This document shows positions 57,901-64,000 of a stretch of DNA of 64,000 bases, piece after piece; position 1 is the stretch's first letter; the number at the start of each line of letters is the position of its first letter. Under the pieces are notes generated by a model. The model searched no databases. It had not been told where the DNA came from and saw nothing but the letters and a program-made list of their open reading frames with translations. Position numbers and translations under genes: made by a program. The DNA comes from Tillandsia leiboldiana (Eukaryota; Streptophyta; Magnoliopsida; Poales; Bromeliaceae), in the NCBI GenBank assembly GCA_029204045.2, contig CM055081.1:2487033-2551032 (forward strand), given 5' to 3'.

Positions 57901-59677
57901 ATTATTTACTCTGCCTTGGCCAAGGTCTTCTAAACTCGATCTCATAAATCATATAGGACTAACTCCCTTATCTACTAAGGGCGATAGATTCCATATAGGT
58001 GTACACCCTATTCCTACAACGAGCCTATTGCAGCCAACATGCACTGCAAGGACCCGAATGGCTAGGGACCAAGTGTATGTACAGTCAAACTACGGTAACC
58101 CCATTGTGAATAGCCGAGACACCGCAGGTCAAAGGACCAGTCACACTACTGCAACATCAAGTAAGTCACTGACGAGTGAGTAGACATCCAAGTGACTTCT
58201 CGTGATGGTCACGCTCGGTACCTTTGTTCTCCAACAACCACCTGCACATTTGCTCTAGTGTCCTCACACTGTTGACTCAAGACTCGTCTACCCTAAAAAG
58301 GGAAGCGACCTGTGCACCAATCTCACCGGATCGATCACTATCCCCATGATGATCCATTGATCGGGAGCATTTAGGAATTAATCACTAATGATACATGTCT
58401 CAAATTCTCAACTCTTGAGAATACGTATCATCAACTTAATTATTCCTTGGACAATTCATGGACACATACACAACATGAATGGAAATAAAAACCCAATAAC
58501 ATTCATAATGTAAAATGGCAAATACAAATTTATATCCTAGAAAGAATACATGTGTCGGCCAAGTTGGCTTCTAGGGTATACATCTAACAATTTTGCCTTC
58601 GAGTTATTTTTTCTGAATAAGATAAATCACCTCGTAAGTGAAATATGCTATCCTACCAAATCATGAATACCAAGACCATTTAAGGAATAAAAAACAAACT
58701 CCTTTCGTACAATCACACTAGAAAATCTTCATACCTAATAAGTTATTCGTGGATAAGTTATTTCGATATCCAAATAGGGCCTAAAACTCCAAGCTGTTAG
58801 AGAAATGTGAATTAAATAAAACCTCTATTGTTTGTGCTTGAAACATTTAGTGGGCTAAAGATATTTATATTGACAGCAAATGAGTGGAAGTTTTAATATT
58901 GAGAGGCAAATACTTGTGGTAGTACTGTGACTTAACTATGTAGAGCTTAAATTTTAACTATTATCAGTTACTTAACACTACTTCCAAATTGTTATATGGT
59001 TTTATTGTGATGTCCTAGAATGTCGACAATTAGTCGGATTTTTATTAAGATTCAAGCCACACCATACTGAACATAAACATCCCTAATTCCAAGTCTGCTG
59101 TAGTTTGCATGCTATTTTTAGATGTTAAATTGTTCATGTACTGTTCATTGAGATATCTTTTACTTTTGCAGTTCCTTATAAAGGAGTTGAGAATTTGGTG
59201 ATCATAGGTTCTGGTCCAGCTGGATATACTGCAGCAATTTATGCAGCACGTGCAAATTTGAAGCCACTTGTATTTGAAGGGTATCAAATGGGTGGTGTTC
59301 CAGGAGGGCAATTAATGACCACTACTGAAGTTGAAAATTTTCCTGGATTTCCAGATGGAATAAGTGGTCCTGATTTAATGGATAGGTATCTTAGTTACTC
59401 TTGCAATTTGTAAATGCATTTGATATTCTGCCACTTGCTACTGTGGTCCTGATTTAATGGTTAGGTATCTTCGTTATTCTTGCAATCTGTAAATGCATTT
59501 GATCTTCTGCTCCTTGCTACTAACTTGGTATATCTTTTGTGTGTGTGTGTGTGTGTTGTTGTACGGACTAGAATGCGACGACAAGCTGAGCGTTGGGGTG
59601 CTGAGCTTTTTCAAGAAGATGTTGAATTTGTTGATGTGAGAAGTAGTCCATTTACCATCCGCAGCAGTGAACGCCAG
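51919..59677 (+). CDS. NTRC: NADPH-dependent thioredoxin reductase C, plastid (exons 1-3; 3' part beyond window)
   Basis: NTRC is a plastid flavoenzyme that uses NADPH to reduce 2-Cys peroxiredoxins through its own C-terminal thioredoxin domain. Exons 51919-52168, 59172-59385 and 59572-59677 join in frame (phases 1, 2, 0). Exon 1 (MAVLRIGMTAVVSATPPSSA, then arginine/proline/alanine-rich) is a chloroplast transit peptide. Exon 2 (VPYKGVENLVIIGSGPAGYT, then GGQLMTTTEVENFPGFPDG) carries the FAD dinucleotide-binding GxGxxG. Exon 3 is MRRQAERWGAELFQEDVEFV to SSERQ. The CxxC reductase site, NADPH domain and thioredoxin domain are not in the window. An upstream in-frame ATG near 51799 exists; I chose 51919 because the peptide from there resembles rice NTRC. 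Introns 1 and 3 are swollen by transposons. Confidence 0.88.
52286..53281 (+). repeat. Old tandem duplication inside NTRC intron 1
   Basis: Unit 1 (about 52286-52555) and unit 2 (about 52597-53281) share gaatgctttgt...gtaactgaatatt, tcttcttg.ttagc.aaat, gaagaggtgaagcttactt (unit 2: gaagaggggaagcttactt), agtgtcctcgtgtaatcttgaaat and catgtgtgaaatag. Unit 2 is longer because a MITE has inserted at 52714-53112. Divergence shows that the duplication precedes the MITE. Confidence 0.75.
52714..53112. mobile_element. Tourist-like MITE in NTRC intron 1
   Basis: A 399-bp non-coding element with imperfect TIRs GGGCTTGTTTGGTTCA and, from the other end, GGGCATGTTTAGTTCA, flanked by the 3-bp duplication CTA (52711-52713 and 53113-53115). 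Both are properties of PIF/Harbinger-derived (Tourist) MITEs. The related unit at about 52385-52400 (gatactagttctattg) supplies an empty-site equivalent of gatgcta/ctagtgtattg. Confidence 0.8.
53282..54138. other. NTRC intron 1, unclassified sequence
   Basis: Intron sequence with words such as tggcacg and ggcatgg repeated near 53330-53420 and 53900-53980, suggesting an old unclassified insertion. No inverted ends or target duplication could be defined. Confidence 0.35.
55340..55445. repeat. Short tandem repeats, aactgtataactg units
   Basis: Six to seven degenerate copies of a 13-18 bp unit (gaactgtataact) inside the intron 1 LTR. Confidence 0.75.
56605..56960. repeat. Three diverged copies of an approximately 145-bp unit
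   Basis: Each unit starts aggtgagcatca and includes ctcagg, agaggct(agg)gctcac and cgcgaag. Starts at about 56605, 56748 and 56898. It lies inside the intron 1 LTR. Confidence 0.65.
59364..59521 (+). repeat. 79-bp tandem duplication spanning the NTRC exon 2 splice donor
   Basis: 59364-59442 and 59443-59521 are near-identical (gtggtcctgatttaatgg, then aggtatctt, ending ccttgctact), with about seven base differences. The first copy holds the last 22 bases of exon 2 and its GTATCT donor; the second repeats both, as ggttag/GTATCT. Retaining the first unit to use the second donor would read into TAA within 10 codons. Confidence 0.88.
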
Positions 59678-60525
59678 GTTAAAGTTTTTGCATAATACAA
59701 TGTTAATATCTTGTAAATGTAGCATTCGGGACATGAGAATTACAGGATTTTTAGTATATGGTAATTGTGTTGCTATTGATTCTTTTTTCCTGTTTTCAAG
59801 CAGAGGTCGTCAAAAATATGGGATTAGAAAGAAAGAGATAAAAGGAATAGTGGTCAGCCCTATATCATCTTTGTCTATTTAACTAGTTGTAGACATCATT
59901 TATTAATCTATTAGCTTTCTTCTACCTAATTGTTATTTCAATTCCATGAAATCTTCTTTTTCATGTTTGATAGTTGAATGTTGAAGCCCCATCATCATTA
60001 TACCAAAAATTAAAAGGTAAAAGAAAAATCTAATAATGACATAGGCAGATTGAGATTCAAGATCTACTATAAAATTATATCACTTGTTATGTAAATCTTG
60101 TACGCGGAACTCTTATAATTGATGTGAATAGATAAATCAAGCAGAGATCTTGTAGATCCTCTTGCTTTGCATGCTTAGGCCTGGAAAAATATCATAATTA
60201 ATTAAATTCACTGATTAAGAAGTTCACCTTCAAAAATTAAGTCTCAGTGCAAAAAACTTTACCAAATAGTAAGAAATTAGTCAATATGAGAGAAGTGATT
60301 TCCAATTTCAAAGCAGTATGAATGGGATGTAAAATTGTTAGAAGAACTAAGGGATGGAAATAAAGAGGAGATGGATCACTCTTTTCTGAACTTCCAAATT
60401 ATTTGTCCTCGGTCTGAAAGATTCAGAACTGCCCACTTCCCCTTTTCAATGTTAACCTAGCTTAATAGTCACATTTTTTTTTTTTTTTTACTATTAAACG
60501 CACAGTGAGCCAATTGCAACAAAAG
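59678..60525. other. NTRC intron 3, first part
   Basis: AT-rich intron sequence after a CAG/GTTAAAG donor. The next expected exon (the segment following ERQ in NTRC proteins) was not found in the rest of the window. Confidence 0.5.
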
Positions 60526-61280
60526 TGTCACGCTCCGGGGGCTCACCATTTATGATTTGAAAAGAGTGGTCCTTTTTTTTTTTTTTTTTGAAAACAGAGT
60601 TTGCGCAATCAGTCACCACTCAAGTTTTAAAAGGACAAATACTGCGACCAAGGACGTGCACAGATCCGCCACGTGTATAGAGTTTCTCTGTCCAAAAATG
60701 GACAGTCTTTCCTATACATGCACGGCTACGATCATGATACAACACAACATTCACAGACAGTTCACTATACATGAATAGAGATCATTTCAAACAGACAAAT
60801 ATGACACACACTAATGTAACAGCAGGGTGATGACATAATCCTCTAAACTCTGCCGACACAACATCCCGCCATATCTCTACAGTCAAACAAATATAGCCTT
60901 CCATATCTCCGCAATCAAAATAGAAATACCCTCCAAACTTCATTTTTATAGAACCATTTTGAAATCCACAATCGAAAGCCAATATACAAGAGTATCAAGA
61001 TTTATCATTGTTTAATAACACCAAAAATAGCAATTCGAACATTCAACCACAATAAGGAAACACAAGGGTGTAACAACCAGATGCAATTATTAAGTAGAAA
61101 GTAGTAAATGGAGTCTATCTAGCTAAAGGAATCCAATGGAGCAAGGCCGTCGCTAACTACCGTTCCTCACAAGGCGCCCCCAATCTCAACACCTGAGTTA
61201 TCTATAAAAACAGAGTGTGAGACACAACTGAATGTATCCCAGTGGGTACAACGTGTCGGCGATCAGTAAGTTGTACCTAC

Positions 61281-61861
61281 CGGTGTTTGAAAAGGCGCGC
61301 GCCTCGGCGCCTAGGTGCGAGGTGTGGGCCTCAGCGCCTCAGGGCCTGAGGCGCGCGCCTCAGGGCATGAGGCGCGCGCCTCAGGGCATGAGGCGCGCGC
61401 CTTAGATGCATTTCATAATATTTAAATTTGATGGGTCTAGGGTTTGGATTTTGCGGTCTGAAATTTTTTCAATATATATTCTAAAATGTTAAGAGATTGA
61501 AATTTTTTTCTAATTTGAACATTTTCTTTCTTTTTTTTCTTGGTCGTTCTCTCTTCCCCTAATGGCAACAATGCATCAAGCATTTTTAAGTTGGAAGTTG
61601 AGACATAATTTTTTTTTCTTTTTAGTTTGAGAACATTTATACATGTGATTTTTTTATTTTTTATGGTTATTTTGTTTTTGTATGGCTATTTGGAAATTTT
61701 TTTAATATAAAATATCAATTTAAATCAGGCTTGTTAAGAATATATTATTTTTATTACAAGTGTGCCTCGCCTTTTTGAGGCGCGCGCCTCGCGGTGCGCC
61801 TCGTGCCTAGGCTCCGAAAGGCCGTTGCGCCTTTTTGCGCCTCATGCCTTTTCAAATACTG
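61281..61861. mobile_element. hAT-type MITE nested in the intron 3 LTR
   Basis: A 581-bp element with termini CGGTGTTTGAAAAGGC and, from the other end, CAGTATTTGAAAAGGC, flanked by the perfect 8-bp duplication GTACCTAC (61273-61280 and 61862-61869). An 8-bp duplication is diagnostic of the hAT superfamily. Both ends are GC-rich with repeats of cctcagggcatgaggcgcgc (three copies at about 61340-61400) that also read as inverted repeats; the middle is AT-rich. No ORF. Confidence 0.82.
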
Positions 61862-62300
61862 GTACCTACTGATATACAATAAACGACAAGGAAGGCAGGG
61901 TGAATCAACAAAAGGCTAAAAGTACTGAAATGAAAGCAAGTAACATACATACTCATGTGAATACTAAGATAAGAGCAGGGTATAGAAATATGATCTACAG
62001 GATGTATAGTACAATATCAATAGCTGGACTAGTAGTAAAGTAGAAATACATAACAATTGAAATGAAGAAATGCATCAAATACTAATAGCTCAATAGTACC
62101 CAATCGCGCCACTCTCAGTCACAAGGATCTCAGGCTCGTGCCATAGCAGAGCACCTAGCTAGGGCTGACATATAATCCCATACCCAACGGTATGATCTGG
62201 GGGCTCATAGGTCATTAGGCCACTCTACCGGTAAAGAACACCACAACAGGGGCTAATCCGTTGGTGTACGTGACATGTGCAACAGGTGCATGGCGATCAT

Positions 62301-62460
62301 AATGCAAAATGCTCAAGTGCTCACGGTCCAACGATCGACAAATGGCAATAAATCGAGAAACCCCCATCGGGATCACAACAATAATGCAGAACGCTCAAGT
62401 GCTCACGGCCTAACGACCGCCAACCGGCAATAAGCCGAACTTCCAATCGAGATCACAATA
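62301..62460. repeat. Tandem repeat, approximately 82-bp unit
   Basis: aatgcaaaatgctcaagtgctcacggtccaacga (62301) recurs as aatgcagaacgctcaagtgctcacggcctaacga (62383), each followed by a gacaa..ggcaataa..cga segment. It lies inside the intron 3 LTR. Confidence 0.7.
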
Positions 62461-64000
62461 GGTCAACAGAGGCAAATTAATTCAACAGAGGTAAATTATA
62501 TCTACATCGAATGAGCAATAATAATCTTCTACTCTACGAATCATGCAGTGACTAGAAGTACCAAATCCAGGTGAATAGTGATAAATCGACAAAATCATGA
62601 GTAGGTGAAGCAAGATAAACACGATGTGATGTAAATATATTAGCAGATATATAAGAACAATTTACTATGATCAATGCCGAATAAAGTACACAGCATGGTT
62701 ATACTATGTTAATATCCGGATTAAAGTACCCACCTGTATACCGACTGCCTGAGTCCACGACTCTGCCAAAGTCTAGGTGCCCAGAGATCCTAGACATAAA
62801 ATACCAAGTGCCAGTAAAACTCCCACGTGCCCATTAGACCGACCGACATGTCTATACTGCAGCACCGTAATATACCTGAAACATCGGTTCTGCAAACTTA
62901 CTCTTCGAAACTAGGTTAACCTCCGAGCCGGGTCTACAAGAGCTCAATAGGCTCCCAACAATAACCGACATCCATCTGCGACCCTAAGTCGCGAATAACA
63001 CAAACCGATAGAATCGGAACATCGGTTTCTTTAACCGATTTCGAATCTCGCCTATACTGCCACCTATCTTGGCGAGATCTCCAATTGACTCCTAGGAACA
63101 TCTCAATACATACTATAGGTTTCATTAGATTATCCACTGTCCTAAAACACCGATTTTATGTCGTTGGACCAGCTACACATAAAGTGTGCCAAAACAGAAT
63201 ATTAGGATTCCGAAATTCACCGATCTGATTTCCGGGATGCCTATTTTGGCACCGAAACCAACCGCAGCCCTCTTGTTGCGACCTGAGCTGTCAAACCTCA
63301 CCAAAAGACTAGCAATCAAGGCCTAATCACTGCTGTGAACAGCAGCAACCTGCGCGGCACGAGTTCGGGCCCGATATTGCACGATTTTAGCGTTTTAGGG
63401 TTTGGTTCTGCCCCGAAGTGTTTTGAAACACTCCGAATGTCATCCAACCATCCTTACTGTCCCAGGACGCTCTCTTTTGAGTGCTGGGACAGCCGCACGC
63501 CAAGTGGCACAAACCAGGTGCGAAAAACCCTTAGCCTAGCCATCCCGGGTTCTCGAGAATGTCGTTTTGGCTTCGAAACCCAACCACGATTGCCCGCTGG
63601 TCCGTGCTTCGTACCAATGAGTTTCCAACCAGCATACAAAGCTTTTCCACTGCTGCAACCAGCAGTAAAACCCCGCTCCACAAATCGGATCCCAAAAATA
63701 CAACAAATACAAAAAAAAATGTCGTTTTACGTGCCGATCGCCACAAGCTTCAAACCAAGGGGTCCCCGAGCTTTGGACAATGCGTATGGGCATTCTAAAA
63801 CTGAGCCCACGTTGTCCGAGGCAACCAAGACGCAAAAAGTTTCATTGTGATATTTTGCCGAACACATTATGCGCGTGACAACAAGACATCATATATAACT
63901 TATATTGAAGTCTTACCAACATTTTCCAAGTTAGGGAAATAATCGGTTGGTTCATGGACATCATCCAACTTATGCTGGATCAACAATGAGTGCCTCCACT

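Larger units (their letters stand above)
54144..58588 (-). mobile_element. Tekay-like LTR (probable solo) in NTRC intron 1
   Basis: On the minus strand it ends ACTCGGGGCGTGACA at 54144, the terminus used by the Ty3 LTRs of this window, and shares long stretches with 60526-64000. The right border is proposed at 58588, where the minus strand begins TGTTAGATGTATACCC. Flanks are ATTTG (54139-54143) and ATTTT (58589-58593), one mismatch. A TATA box (minus TATAAAAG, 57211-57218) would put U3 at about 57.2-58.6 kb. No coding domain was seen. Alternatively, two abutting LTRs of different families meet near 57.2 kb. Confidence 0.5.
60526..64000 (-). mobile_element. Second Tekay-like LTR, in NTRC intron 3, running off the window
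   Basis: On the plus strand it starts TGTCACGCTCCGG at 60526, after AAAAG. It shares with 54144 onward the segments gtggcggatctgtgcacg (minus strand, about 60650-60675), ctctaccggtaaagaacacca (about 62222) and the ccagtgggtacaacg region, so both belong to related families in the same orientation. No gag or pol was seen. The right border is outside the window, so it could be a solo LTR or the 3' LTR of a longer element. Confidence 0.6.

Noticed and set aside
59667..59882. Extension of NTRC coding through 59678-59882
   Set aside because: The frame after ERQ soon stops, a CAG/GTTAAAG donor fits the known exon boundary, and the later sequence has no NTRC similarity.
63335..63850. 171-codon plus-strand ORF
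   Set aside because: Lies in the intron 3 LTR, has antisense equivalents of similar length, and shows no domain.
54144..64000. 54144-58588 and 60526-64000 as the two LTRs of one retrotransposon
   Set aside because: The sequence between them contains NTRC exons 2 and 3 with host introns and no gag or pol, and the two LTRs are clearly diverged.

Overview
The window is plant nuclear DNA. It is dominated by nested transposable elements and holds one clear host gene, of which only the first part is inside the window. Ty1-copia and Ty3-gypsy elements, a PIF/Harbinger transposon, MITEs and a probable Helitron are present. The GC-rich, arginine/proline/alanine-rich first exon of the host gene resembles monocot transit-peptide exons, so a monocot is my best guess; the species is not identified.

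Region 1-26 kb: a decayed SIRE/Maximus-like copia element on the minus strand (gag at 23.4-24.9 kb, LTR at 24.9-26.0 kb, integrase at 0.3-1.6 kb) is split by a Tekay/Del-like chromovirus on the minus strand with about 3-kb LTRs. The chromovirus appears twice, once on each side of an exactly 100-base run of N. Matching variants in the left and right LTRs, the same copia flank after both right-hand LTRs, and clusters of single-base indels near the gap all indicate overlapping contig ends. I read this as one element of about 11.2 kb, not a tandem array. The true locus would be about 10.1 kb shorter.

Region 26-33 kb: a Mutator-type MITE, a long (AT)n tract, and a probable Tekay-like solo LTR into which a solo LTR related to the copia family has inserted, with a perfect TATGA duplication.

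Region 33-43.6 kb: fragments of a DENR/SUI1-like gene and an RPA1-like pseudogene lie side by side on the plus strand. They are followed by a probable non-autonomous Helitron carrying an unrecognised coiled-coil-like ORF, and by two local tandem duplications.

Region 43.6-51.7 kb: a complete-looking PIF/Harbinger element with TAA target duplication, a DDE transposase, a Myb/SANT-like ORF1, and between them a 2.6-kb array built on the word CTGCATA. Its right end lies about 220 bp upstream of the start codon of the host gene.

Region 51.9-64 kb: exons 1-3 of a plastid NADPH-thioredoxin reductase C (NTRC) gene on the plus strand. Intron 1 is about 7 kb and contains a MITE and a long Tekay-like LTR. 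Intron 3 runs off the window and contains a related LTR with a nested hAT-type MITE. A 79-bp tandem duplication covers the exon 2 splice donor. Apart from NTRC, no gene here looks like an intact host gene, and I saw no rRNA, tRNA or CRISPR feature.
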